In this document: positions 32,501 through 40,360 of the stretch, in pieces
Layout: each line of letters starts with the position of its first letter
How positions within the stretch are numbered: position 1 is the stretch's first letter
From: Clostridioides difficile CD160
Lineage (GTDB): Bacteria; Bacillota; Clostridia; Peptostreptococcales; Peptostreptococcaceae
Direction of reading: 5' to 3'
Length of the DNA: 64,000 nt
Assembly: GCF_000449425.2 (NCBI RefSeq)
Contig: NZ_AVHW01000029.1
Coordinates: forward strand, 1 to 64,000
Position numbers and translations under genes: made by a program
Notes under the pieces: generated by a model
The model's input: only the letters and a program-made list of their open reading frames with translations
What the model was told of the DNA's origin: nothing
The model's database searches: none

Positions 32501-34896
32501 ATAAAATTCCTATGAGTAAAGAAGTAAGAATTGACATCTATAAAGCGTTAACAGAAGGGGATATAGACGCTCTAGGTAAAGCCATTGAAAGCCTACCACC
32601 AGATAAAAGAGTAGAAGTAATTGCCGAAATAGAAAAAGCTAAAGATGATATTAAAACTATTAGTTCTTCTGAAATAGCAAATAAAATTTTTACTATAGAG
32701 GTTAAGGATTTAGCATCAGATACTATTGAGTGGATTCAAAATAAGCTAAAAGAAATAAAGGGTGACAAAGATAAAAAAGACCCTGTCAAAGATGCGAAAA
32801 ATTCTACTGAAGAAGCTATAGGAAAATCTTCAAGCAATAAAAATCCTTTAAAATCAAAAGTAAAAGAAGCTAATGATGTAGTTGACCATATATTAAATAC
32901 TCCTGTTACAAAAGAAATTAAACTACAGGTAGAAAATAGAGACTTTAAAAAACAATTAGATTCAATTACACAACTTGATGGTAGGGATGAAGTAAAATTA
33001 AAACTTGAATCTTCAGGTGTGAATATAGAACAGGTAGGAGTATTTTTAGATACAATAAAGAATCTCCCTACAAGTTCAACATTTACAAATAAATTTATAG
33101 TTGATAATGTAGATAGTTTAAAAGGATTAAAAGATTATCAAGCTGTAGTTGAATGGATTAAAAATAATCCTACAATGGCAATGGACTATGATATCAATAT
33201 AAATAATTTAGAAAACTTTGATGAGCTAAAAGAAGTCTATACTAGTTTAGATACAAAAGAGAAAAAACAAGTATTTGCGGAATTTGTAATTAACAATCCA
33301 AATAAATTAGAAGAATTTCAAGAATTATATAGTAAGACTCCCGAAGATACTAAAACTACTGTTATTAATTTTGCTGTTGAAAATGCAGATAAATTAAGAA
33401 GTGCAATTGATTTATATAATACTACACCAGAAGAGCAAAAAGATAAAGTTTTAAATTTTATATTGAATAATCCAGATAAGTTATATTTAATTCAAAGTCT
33501 TTATGATGACTTTCCTGATAATAAAGATATTATAGCCAACCTTATAGTAAATAATCCAGAAGCATTAGATGAGGTTGAGAAATTAAATGCTTTAGATTTA
33601 AATAAAGATGTAAAAATAAACATAATAAAATCTCTTGCAAATGGAGATATTGATTCATTAGTTGAGGAAATAGATAAATTGCCTCCTGATAAACAAGTTG
33701 AAGTAATTGCAGCGGTAGAAGGAGCTATTGCTGGGATAGATAGTGTTGATAAAAAAACACTAAGTCCTAAATGGGCTAAATTAAAAGCAGATGCAACTGA
33801 CGCAAATAATAAAATCAACCAAACTGAGAATAAAAAGATAAGCGACAAAAGCTTCAATATTATAGGTCATGTTAGTATAATTTCAAAAGTAACAAGTGGA
33901 CTTGTTGACCTTGCTCATAATGCTGGGCTTGGTGGAGGAAAGAGTGATAGGAAAAGTGTACAATCCATAAATTCTATAGAAACTCCACAACCAATTCCAG
34001 CAAATCTATCCCAACCTAGAACATCAGAACCAGTACCAATAAGTGACGAAACTCCTGTAACAAAGCCATCCTTATTCTCAAGAGCAGTATCAAGAGCCAC
34101 GGCACCGATAAAGGCTCTTAAAACATTAACTCAAGACACTCCAATAGATAAAAATTTTGATGCTATTATAAAATATGAAATAGAGTTATTTAAAGAATTA
34201 GAGAACCAACTTTCAAAAGTAACAAATGAACTATCATTGCTAGATAAGCAAATGAAAAATGCTACTAATGAGCAGAAACTCAATTATCTTAAAAAACAAA
34301 ATGAACTATATAAAGAGCAGGAAAGACTTTTAAATAGAAAAGAAGCTCTTACAAAAGATGAAGCAAATAGATTTAAAAAGGTATTGAGTGATAAAGGTTT
34401 CAAGTTTAATTCTGATGGAAACATGACAAATTATGAAGAGTTATCTATAAAAAAAGAAAAAGAATTAGCTAAACTTGAAGCAGAGGCAAATAAAGAGAAA
34501 GCATCTGATAAGACTAAGAAGAAATATGAAGATGCAAAAAAAGCTTGGGATGAAACTAAGAAATATCGTGATGAATATTTAGATATCATGTTTACTGAAC
34601 TACCAAAAGTAGTTGAAGAAAAACAAGAAGTGGTAAATGCTACAAAAGATATAGAAAAAGCAGAGCGAGATTTAAGAAATGAGGCTTGGAAGCTACATAA
34701 AGAATCTGAATGGACATCTATGAATAGAGATGTTGAAGAAGTTAATAATCAACTTGAATTGTTAGATGTACTAATGGGGAATGCCTTTGGTGTTGAAAAA
34801 AATGATTTACTTCAACAGAAACTAGATTTATTAGAAAAACAGAAAAAAGAAATGAGTGAAACTACGTCTTACATGAAACAAGTCAAAATGAAATAA
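29548..34896 (+). CDS. Tape measure protein, exon 4
   Basis: The exon begins ATA AAC ATG AGT GGT; the ATG at 29554 is internal and has no ribosome site. After the core (SGIKASADSGKISLN ... GIAESISGKNHINTFMAIMD) come two hydrophobic segments (LPVALASLSALFMTIKALG and NSLVLTAAFAGVTLLAQAM), as in tape measure proteins that form a channel. Then follow long helical and repeated parts, with repeats of the kind NNPDKLYLIQSLYDDFPDNK and LPPDKRVEVIAEIE. The frame ends at TAA 34896, but sequence homology continues in the -1 frame (next entry). Confidence 0.8.
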   Translation: MNMSGIKASADSGKISLNKTAKTLQETAKINVLDKQTGQVRDMMSILDELAEKWHSVGEDALTKNQKSGIAESISGKNHINTFMAIMDNWNQVKKFQSSWLSGEVLGSASAENERFINSAEGKIIKLKESLKQLVTDTISTDMFKTSLDGLSGITGVLNGITKAADKMHISLPVALASLSALFMTIKALGTGKPITNLFSAGKSAFQNNRKSVKFKDFEKATKFTNQYTNAINKNTNASNNNAKSNAIVNRTIKSQKGIVGNYVSTTNSLKKATAKEIKINEDRTKSYEKYNQKLKVVSKSRKDTIGDGLSNIGKAFAGSSIVNFGKGIATTVGNSLVLTAAFAGVTLLAQAMENYANREENAYQARKKNIQASKQQINSYESQKTQLQALAEEYDNLSKKENKSKEDNNRLNELKQQIGKIKPDSVIGTDENGIPILKGQVTDLIAEIDRAINAKERLMSYDKHDNAETAAKKLNSPSKNPNKTLEERMRESETGKLVKIEEDYTAEVEKNKKRQEKAIEKYNNSTGRARDKARNELMSAKAEEEKIYFKYDEMYRNQVNKIQGYSKEIGDGIFSNIKNKTLYSGLEGNDKSNFAGLESLFDFSEVTPDTLVDTEQAVNKLLTAVRSGKVDVGDLSKTLKDANEEFARTQDIEKYNQTIDKTAKSIAKATNTDVNIWENLFGQVNPNGIKDMTSINTLLAKFGKTKLDLANGDEFAMQLQNQFDSIQNILDTTTITGDVKVDANILTDIKNTKEVPSQVKGMIDSLLGTGASSTDVLKFTMDVLMELQTGDPDITKLQNDLDNKFGKGTFTITPEILLSDDSGQANVNQIIDSLKQKYEEVPKKVITIIQANPTTTLQEADSLKQMYDRFPKEINTIIEQKGADEGGKKVLELTSKYKKIPSKLRTSLETDGVGLEKAVQISEIYNKIPPELKTYLLADGKDALYNATSLKDALEHIPKEKITEIYLNKNENNFGIQDLITSLDKIPMSKEVRIDIYKALTEGDIDALGKAIESLPPDKRVEVIAEIEKAKDDIKTISSSEIANKIFTIEVKDLASDTIEWIQNKLKEIKGDKDKKDPVKDAKNSTEEAIGKSSSNKNPLKSKVKEANDVVDHILNTPVTKEIKLQVENRDFKKQLDSITQLDGRDEVKLKLESSGVNIEQVGVFLDTIKNLPTSSTFTNKFIVDNVDSLKGLKDYQAVVEWIKNNPTMAMDYDININNLENFDELKEVYTSLDTKEKKQVFAEFVINNPNKLEEFQELYSKTPEDTKTTVINFAVENADKLRSAIDLYNTTPEEQKDKVLNFILNNPDKLYLIQSLYDDFPDNKDIIANLIVNNPEALDEVEKLNALDLNKDVKINIIKSLANGDIDSLVEEIDKLPPDKQVEVIAAVEGAIAGIDSVDKKTLSPKWAKLKADATDANNKINQTENKKISDKSFNIIGHVSIISKVTSGLVDLAHNAGLGGGKSDRKSVQSINSIETPQPIPANLSQPRTSEPVPISDETPVTKPSLFSRAVSRATAPIKALKTLTQDTPIDKNFDAIIKYEIELFKELENQLSKVTNELSLLDKQMKNATNEQKLNYLKKQNELYKEQERLLNRKEALTKDEANRFKKVLSDKGFKFNSDGNMTNYEELSIKKEKELAKLEAEANKEKASDKTKKKYEDAKKAWDETKKYRDEYLDIMFTELPKVVEEKQEVVNATKDIEKAERDLRNEAWKLHKESEWTSMNRDVEEVNNQLELLDVLMGNAFGVEKNDLLQQKLDLLEKQKKEMSETTSYMKQVKMK

Positions 34897-35960
34897 AGGG
34901 TAAACTTCAAGGTTTTGGATTTCAATTTAGAGATGATGGTACAATAACTAACTACATTCAACAACTAGACAAGTTATTCCAAAGTAATGATAACTTTGAT
35001 GAAGCAAAAGAATTGGTTGATGCTTATTTAGATTTAATGATGGATAAAATTCCTGATGCCGAAAAAGAAATGGCTAAGTTAGATGCTACAATTAAAGCAG
35101 CATTAAAAGAAAAGTTAGAAACTACTAAAGAAATAGAAGATGAGATAACTAAAGTTTATGAAAAGCAAATTGAAGAACGTAAGAAACAGATAGACGATGA
35201 GCTTAAAAAACGTCTTGATGCACTTAATAAAGAAAAAGAAGCCTACAATAAAGCTAGAGATAAAGCAGATTATCAGCGTGATTATGATGATAAATCAAAA
35301 GAAATAGAGGAACTTCAAAAGAAATTAGATATTGCTGAAAGAGATAGCTCACTATCAGGACAAAAGAAAGTACAGGAATTAAGAAAAGAATTAGAAGAGG
35401 CTAAGAGAGCATTAGAAGATTTAGTTCAAGACCAGATTGATAAAGATGTAAATGATATGTATGATGATGAAAGTGATAGACTACAAGATGAAGCAGATAA
35501 AGCTAAAGAAGATTTGGATAATAAGTATACTAAAGAAGAATTAGCTAGATTAATCAAAGAAGCATTAAATACAGGATTATTTACAGATATAAATGGTGAG
35601 GTTCATGATTTACAACAAACATTGCTTGATTTTGCTGATAAGTATGGTGATGGATTAGGGGCTACAGGGGCTATTATAAAAAGTGAATTAGTTGGTAATC
35701 TTGAAATTGCTAAAAAAGTAATGGAGGATATGTTAGATATTCAAGATAAATTAGGTGTTGGTGAATATAGCAATTATTCAGTACCTAGAGGTCGTAGTTA
35801 TCAACCTCAACAATCTAATCAAAATCAATTTAATTACAATGCTCCATTAGTTAGTGTACAAGGTACTATGAATAGGGATATATTAAAAGAAGTAGAAAAA
35901 ATGATTAAAAAGTCTCAAGATGAACTTGCCAAAGAAATAGTAAGAAAAACTAAATATTAA
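34860..35960 (+). pseudogene. Tape measure protein C-terminal part, out of frame after a one-base loss
   Basis: The -1 frame is open from 34860 to 35960 and reads HETSQNEIKGKLQGFGFQFR, then DDGTITNYIQQLDKLFQ. This matches an earlier repeat of the same protein (DEANRFKKVLSDKGFKFNSD, GNMTNYEEL), so both pieces belonged to one chain. A TTG at 35013 has no ribosome site. No slippery heptamer lies in the only permitted window (34860-34893), so a deletion or sequencing error is likelier than programmed frameshifting. The part is a charged coiled coil (KKRLDALNKEKEAYNKARDK) and a tail tip. Confidence 0.7.
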
Positions 35961-36013
35961 AATATTATGGATTTTTATTTTAAAAAAGTTATTTAATTAG
36001 AATAATGACAACA

Positions 36014-36043
36014 TTGACAGTTGTGACAATATTGGAGTATAAT
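36014..36043 (+). promoter_or_regulatory. Consensus promoter of the antitoxin RNA
   Basis: TTGACA (36014-36019), 18 bp, TATAAT (36038-36043). No reading frame follows before the overlapping - strand peptide gene. Confidence 0.75.
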
Positions 36044-36049
36044 TATGAT

Positions 36050-36205
36050 ATAAATGATATAAAATTTATATCATAAAGACAAAAAGAGACTACAAACTAT
36101 TTGCAGTAGGGTGTAGTTTTTGAAGTTAACAATAAAAAAAATAATAGATTTATGTATTACTTTCAGAATCACTAGACCCTCCAGTCTGGTGATTCTTTAG
36201 TTTTC
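36050..36205 (+). ncRNA. Putative type I antitoxin RNA
   Basis: Transcription from the promoter above would give an RNA of about 150 nt. It holds a hairpin (ACTACA ... TGTAGTTTTT, 36090-36120) and a stem AGAATCAC/GTGATTCT (36165-36172 and 36189-36196) with T-rich sequence after it as terminator. It runs through the 3' half of the - strand toxin message, so it is fully complementary to it. This convergent layout is the one known for type I toxin-antitoxin pairs in C. difficile and its prophages. Confidence 0.6.
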
Positions 36206-36311
36206 TAATAGATGCTTTCAAATTTAAGATTGCATCTATCAGCTTTGTCAAATGATTTATTATTCTCGTAATCATAATTATCATTATTAAAAATAAAACT
36301 AAGTACTCCAT
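36150..36311 (-). CDS. Putative type I toxin: 53-residue hydrophobic peptide
   Basis: The peptide starts MEYLVLFLIMIIMITRIINH, a membrane segment, then a basic helix (LTKLIDAILNLKASIRKLKN) and a polar end (QTGGSSDSESNT). A strong AAGGGGGTGAG site lies just upstream of its ATG, but it is sequestered: the five G can pair with CCCC (hairpin at 36319-36333), as in poorly translated toxin messages. The leader is about 70 nt. On the - strand a stem (AACTACA ... TTGTAGT, T-rich tail near 36082) can end the message. It lies between tape measure and baseplate genes. Membrane toxin function is inferred from this layout. Confidence 0.65.
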   Translation of the reverse strand: MEYLVLFLIMIIMITRIINHLTKLIDAILNLKASIRKLKNHQTGGSSDSESNT

Positions 36312-36386
36312 AGTCTCACCCCCTTTCCTGGGGATTTTAACTAAAGAGCCATCACCCTAATAGTCTAAACTGTAGTCTCTAAAATC

Positions 36387-36415
36387 ATTATACCATAATT
36401 TACCACGATGTTGAA
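36387..36415 (-). promoter_or_regulatory. Promoter of the putative toxin gene
   Basis: On the - strand: TTCAAC (36410-36415), 17 bp, TATAAT (36387-36392). The -10 is perfect and the -35 moderate. Confidence 0.6.
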
Positions 36416-36427
36416 TTTAATATTATA

Positions 36428-36457
36428 TTGACTACGGCAGTAGAATAAAGATATAAT
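36428..36457 (+). promoter_or_regulatory. Promoter for the baseplate gene block
   Basis: TTGACT (36428-36433), 18 bp, TATAAT (36452-36457), divergent from the toxin promoter. The hairpin AGCCACTT/AAGTGGCT (36511-36531) lies between it and the gene. Confidence 0.6.
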
Positions 36458-36570
36458 ATAAAGAACAGAAAATTAAAAATATTTTACATAAAGATTAACT
36501 ACTCACTTTAAGCCACTTTAAACAAGTGGCTATTTTCTTGCACAAAAATTAATAAAGAAGGTGATAAAAT

Positions 36571-38244
36571 ATGGATTTTAATGTGAATCTCAAACAAATC
36601 CAAAGAGAGTATAATATAACCCTCCACAAAGTTAACAAAGAAATTCTAGGTGAAATTCCAATAGAATTTATAGATAGTTTAACTCGTAGCATTGATGGTA
36701 CAGATGAAATTCAATTTACCATACCAAAATTTATAACAAATCGCTTTTCATTCCAAAAAATAATAAATCCATTGTATTATGAAGTAAGTAATGAACGATT
36801 TATATGTGTAGATAATAAAGAGTATTTTGTAATAAAAGAAATAAAAGAAGATGGACATAAAAATAAAGTTATTAGAGCAACATCAGCAGAAGTTAAACTG
36901 GGTAAGATAAATTTAAACATTGAAGATATGGGACTACAGCTATTTACAGAAGATAAGGATGCTGGAATAATAAGTCTCAATGATTATATGAAAGAAGAAA
37001 CTGGATGGACTTTAGGTAATGTAGATGATTCAATAGGTTATGAAACTACTGATACAGGAGAAAAAAGAGAGAAAGTAAGGTGGCAAGAAAGTGTAGATAG
37101 TAATTGGCATGATTTTTTAATTAATGATATTAAAGAGGAATTTGGATGTGTAGTTCAGTTTGACACATATAACAAAAAAGTACACCTATATGATGTAGAT
37201 AGCTTTGGAGACAATATAGAATTAGTATTATCTTATGATAACTATATAAAATCACATGAAAAGACTAGAAATTCAGATGAAATAGTCACTAGAATGACTT
37301 TAGTTGGAAATGAAGAGATGGACATTATTGGAGCTACTGTAACAGGATATAAATATATTGAAAACTATTCATATTTCTTAGAAAATAGCGAAATGAGTAA
37401 AGATTTAATAACTGCAATACTTAAGTATAATGAGATGATTAAATTAAGAGAAGTTGAGTGGTTAAAATTAATAGATGAAAAGAATAAAAAGAAAAAAGAA
37501 TTACGAGACAATAAAAATAAACTCCAAATAATCTATTCTACCATCAATGCACTATATAGTATTAAAAAGACATATGAGACAAATAAGGATACTATTAATG
37601 CTGCCAAGGTAGCAGCAGATATAACTAAGAATAATGATGAAAAAGTAATACTTGAAGTAACTATAAAAAATTTAGAACAACAAGTACTGGAATTAGAAGA
37701 TAGTATAAAACAAATAAACATATTGTGTAAGAGAGAAACCTCAACTGATGAAAATGGACAATTAATCTTTAATGAAATATTACTAGAAGAATTAAAAGAA
37801 TTTATTTATTGTGATACTTATACGAATGATTCATTTTTGAAGGTTGAAGACTTAATTAAAACAGGAAAAAGAGAGCTAGAACTTAAGTGTAGACCAACTA
37901 TTGATTGGACAATAGACTCTGTGAACTTCTTAAGTAGAATTATCAACATGGAATTTAGACAACATTGGAATGGATCATTAAGTGTGGGTGACATAATTAT
38001 ATTCTATGATAGAGCAGAAGGCACTGAGGACATAATATATTTTGTTGGATATACACAAAACTTTAAAGATGGAAGTTTAAATTTGGATTTATCTAATAAG
38101 AAATTAAAGGAAGATAATACAAGAACTATTTCCGATTATTTAACTAAATCAAAACATACTATGGATTCAGTTAATAAGAAAAAGTACTTACTCAATAGAC
38201 AAAAATTCAATAGAATGAATGTCCCAGAAAGTGTGGTGTCCTAA
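36571..38244 (+). CDS. Tail-associated baseplate hub protein (Tal/gp37-like)
   Basis: 557 residues behind GAAGGTGATAAA. The N-terminal 230 residues have the beta-rich hub pattern of siphophage Tal proteins (DGTDEIQFTIPKF, YFVIKEIKEDGHKNKVIRAT, TGWTLGNVDDSIG, DIKEEFGCVVQFDTYNKKVH). A coiled stretch (about 285-390) follows, and a C-terminal beta part (WNGSLSVGDIIIFYDRAEG). The early part matches phage endopeptidase tail proteins without their enzyme domain. It follows the tape measure gene, as expected for the tail tip. It overlaps the next gene by one base. Confidence 0.7.
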   Translation: MDFNVNLKQIQREYNITLHKVNKEILGEIPIEFIDSLTRSIDGTDEIQFTIPKFITNRFSFQKIINPLYYEVSNERFICVDNKEYFVIKEIKEDGHKNKVIRATSAEVKLGKINLNIEDMGLQLFTEDKDAGIISLNDYMKEETGWTLGNVDDSIGYETTDTGEKREKVRWQESVDSNWHDFLINDIKEEFGCVVQFDTYNKKVHLYDVDSFGDNIELVLSYDNYIKSHEKTRNSDEIVTRMTLVGNEEMDIIGATVTGYKYIENYSYFLENSEMSKDLITAILKYNEMIKLREVEWLKLIDEKNKKKKELRDNKNKLQIIYSTINALYSIKKTYETNKDTINAAKVAADITKNNDEKVILEVTIKNLEQQVLELEDSIKQINILCKRETSTDENGQLIFNEILLEELKEFIYCDTYTNDSFLKVEDLIKTGKRELELKCRPTIDWTIDSVNFLSRIINMEFRQHWNGSLSVGDIIIFYDRAEGTEDIIYFVGYTQNFKDGSLNLDLSNKKLKEDNTRTISDYLTKSKHTMDSVNKKKYLLNRQKFNRMNVPESVVS

Positions 38245-40181
38245 TGGCAATATATGATAATAGTTATACACTAAGTTATATAAGAATAACAGGATGTATA
38301 GTGACTTATAATGAAGAGGTTTATACTGTACAAAATGAATCAACAAATAGAAAGTATATATACTGGAACGCAAACAACCCTTATAAACTTGAAACTTCTA
38401 ATTTAATGTTAGATAGAAGTAATACAAGATTTTTAATAGTTATAAATGATAATGGAATTCATACTGAGGTACCTAATGATAGTGATATATTTAGTATAAA
38501 TTATGATGGAGATTCTCAAAAAAACATAGAGAAAGAGATCTATGCTTTATATGAAACAGATAAAGCACTTGGAGATAGATTTATTTCTGTTGAAAAAGAT
38601 TTAGATGGAATACGACAAACAGTTGGAGATGTAAAAGAATATACTAGTTATATTAAAGAGAATATTTCAGTTATAGATCAAAAAGCAGATAACATAAATA
38701 TATTTGTAAAGGAAGCAACTAAAAATTTTAATGACTCTAAGGAGCTTAGTAAATTAAGAGAAGATACAAATAACCTTATAATTAAGCTTAATTCTGATTT
38801 AGGATTATTTAATTCTAATATTAATGAATACTTTAGAGATGATGAAATTACAGATATTGAAAAAGCTCAAATATCTACACAAATAAGTTTATTAGATACA
38901 GACAAATCTAATTTATACACTCAAATACAAAAAATAATTGATAGATGCCAATCAAATAGTGATAGTACAAGTATTGCTGCAATTAACAGTTCTAAAACAG
39001 CTTTAGACAATGCGCATAATAATCTTAAAACAATAATCAATTCAGTTATATCTGATAATATAATCACTCCTTCAGATGTAATTCTAGTTACAAATGGATT
39101 TGCAAAGTATAATTTAAGGGTTAATGAACTAAAAAATACCCTTGATGGAGTATTCCTTAAAGGCATGGGAGGAAGTGTTTCAGAAGAATTTGCACAAATA
39201 AATGTAAAAGCCAATGAAATAGCTTTGAGTGTGAAAAAACTTGATACTAATGTTGGAGAAATGAGTTCTGAAATTAGGTTAATGGCAGGAGAAATTGCTT
39301 CAAAGGTTTCAGAAGGTGAAATTTCTTCAATTATAAGGCAATCACCTACAGATATAAGAATTGGATTTAATAAGATAGCTGATTCTGTTGTTATAAATTC
39401 TAGTGGTTTAACAGTAAATCAAGGAGCTATAGCATGCGATATATTAACTACTCCGTCTGGTCATGAACCAATAATACGATTATTTGGGAGTAGTAGGTCT
39501 GGATTTGCAATAGATGCAAGACAATCAGATGGTGCTAGTCAAGCATCAGCTATAAGACTTAAATATGATAGTAATAATTATTTTTGGGTAGGATATGATA
39601 CGGCTGAAATATATGTTGATGGAGAAGAACATCTTATAGTTGAAAGGGATGATACTTTTGTAAGATGTGGAGGAGCTAAATTTACATTTACAAATGGAGA
39701 TAGATTAGGTATAGGATATTCATTTTATCCAGAACGCTCATCAACTGATTTAGGTTGTGATGGCCACAAATGGAGGTATTTATATGCTCGTTCTACTCTA
39801 AATGAATCTGATAAAAAATTTAAAGAAAATATAGTATACATAAAAGACATTAAAAATAGATCTCGTTCAAGTATCACGCCAACACCATTCTTAGATTTTA
39901 TAAAAGATGAATTTAAACCAGCGACATTTGATTATATAGCAGAAAATGATAGAACACTTGCAGATAGTCAAATAGGCTTTATAGCAAATGATTTTAAGGA
40001 TAATAATATTGGAAAAACATTTTTATATGATTATGGTGAAGAAAAAGGATTATTATTTAGCCCTACAGGATATACAACCGTTGTTGCTACTGCACTTCAA
40101 GAAGAAATACAAAAAAGAGAAGAATTAGAAATGATAGTTAGTGAATTAAATGAGAAAGTAAATATATTAGGAGGGAAATAA
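38244..40181 (+). CDS. Tail fibre/tip protein with C-terminal S74 chaperone-peptidase domain
   Basis: 645 residues. A small N-terminal domain (YTLSYIRITGCIVTYNEEVY) is followed by coiled coil (about 110-350) and a beta fibre (NQGAIACDILTTPSGHEPII ... DGEEHLIVERDDTFVRCGGA). The last 140 residues hold the intramolecular chaperone: NESDKKFKENIVYIKDIKNR, DSQIGFIANDF, SPTGYTTVVATALQEEI. This domain helps trimer folding and cuts itself off, with catalytic Ser in the ESD motif and Lys downstream. The mature fibre would thus be about 500 residues. Confidence 0.8.
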   Translation: MAIYDNSYTLSYIRITGCIVTYNEEVYTVQNESTNRKYIYWNANNPYKLETSNLMLDRSNTRFLIVINDNGIHTEVPNDSDIFSINYDGDSQKNIEKEIYALYETDKALGDRFISVEKDLDGIRQTVGDVKEYTSYIKENISVIDQKADNINIFVKEATKNFNDSKELSKLREDTNNLIIKLNSDLGLFNSNINEYFRDDEITDIEKAQISTQISLLDTDKSNLYTQIQKIIDRCQSNSDSTSIAAINSSKTALDNAHNNLKTIINSVISDNIITPSDVILVTNGFAKYNLRVNELKNTLDGVFLKGMGGSVSEEFAQINVKANEIALSVKKLDTNVGEMSSEIRLMAGEIASKVSEGEISSIIRQSPTDIRIGFNKIADSVVINSSGLTVNQGAIACDILTTPSGHEPIIRLFGSSRSGFAIDARQSDGASQASAIRLKYDSNNYFWVGYDTAEIYVDGEEHLIVERDDTFVRCGGAKFTFTNGDRLGIGYSFYPERSSTDLGCDGHKWRYLYARSTLNESDKKFKENIVYIKDIKNRSRSSITPTPFLDFIKDEFKPATFDYIAENDRTLADSQIGFIANDFKDNNIGKTFLYDYGEEKGLLFSPTGYTTVVATALQEEIQKREELEMIVSELNEKVNILGGK

Positions 40182-40182
40182 A

Positions 40183-40356
40183 ATGGAAGTAAACATACAA
40201 AATGCATACACAATAGCACTAGAAGAAATAAAAAACTTAACTAATGAAATTATAATATATAAATCATTAAATATACAACAGCAAGAAGAAATTAATAACT
40301 ACAAATTAGAAATAGATAAATTAAAAAAAAAAAAAATAAAAATCAATAGGATGTGA
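40183..40356 (+). CDS. Small coiled-coil protein, 57 residues
   Basis: ATG 40183 follows GGAGGGAAATAAA directly after the fibre gene. The product (MEVNIQNAYTIALEEIKNLT ... EINNYKLEIDKLKKKK) is helical and charged. It contains a run of 14 A (40323-40336), prone to slippage. It ends 4 nt before the next gene. Small helical proteins follow fibres in many clostridial phages; role unknown. Confidence 0.6.
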   Translation: MEVNIQNAYTIALEEIKNLTNEIIIYKSLNIQQQEEINNYKLEIDKLKKKKIKINRM

Positions 40357-40360
40357 TACT

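Noticed and set aside
34836-34896. Programmed -1 frameshift in the tape measure gene at CAGAAAAAAG
   Set aside because: Slipping there meets TGA at 34857-34859 in the new frame, and no slippery heptamer lies in the allowed part 34860-34893.
40323-40336. Run of 14 A as a transcriptional slippage site joining the small ORF to the large fibre
   Set aside because: Both genes have their own ribosome sites and starts, and the frames do not need joining.
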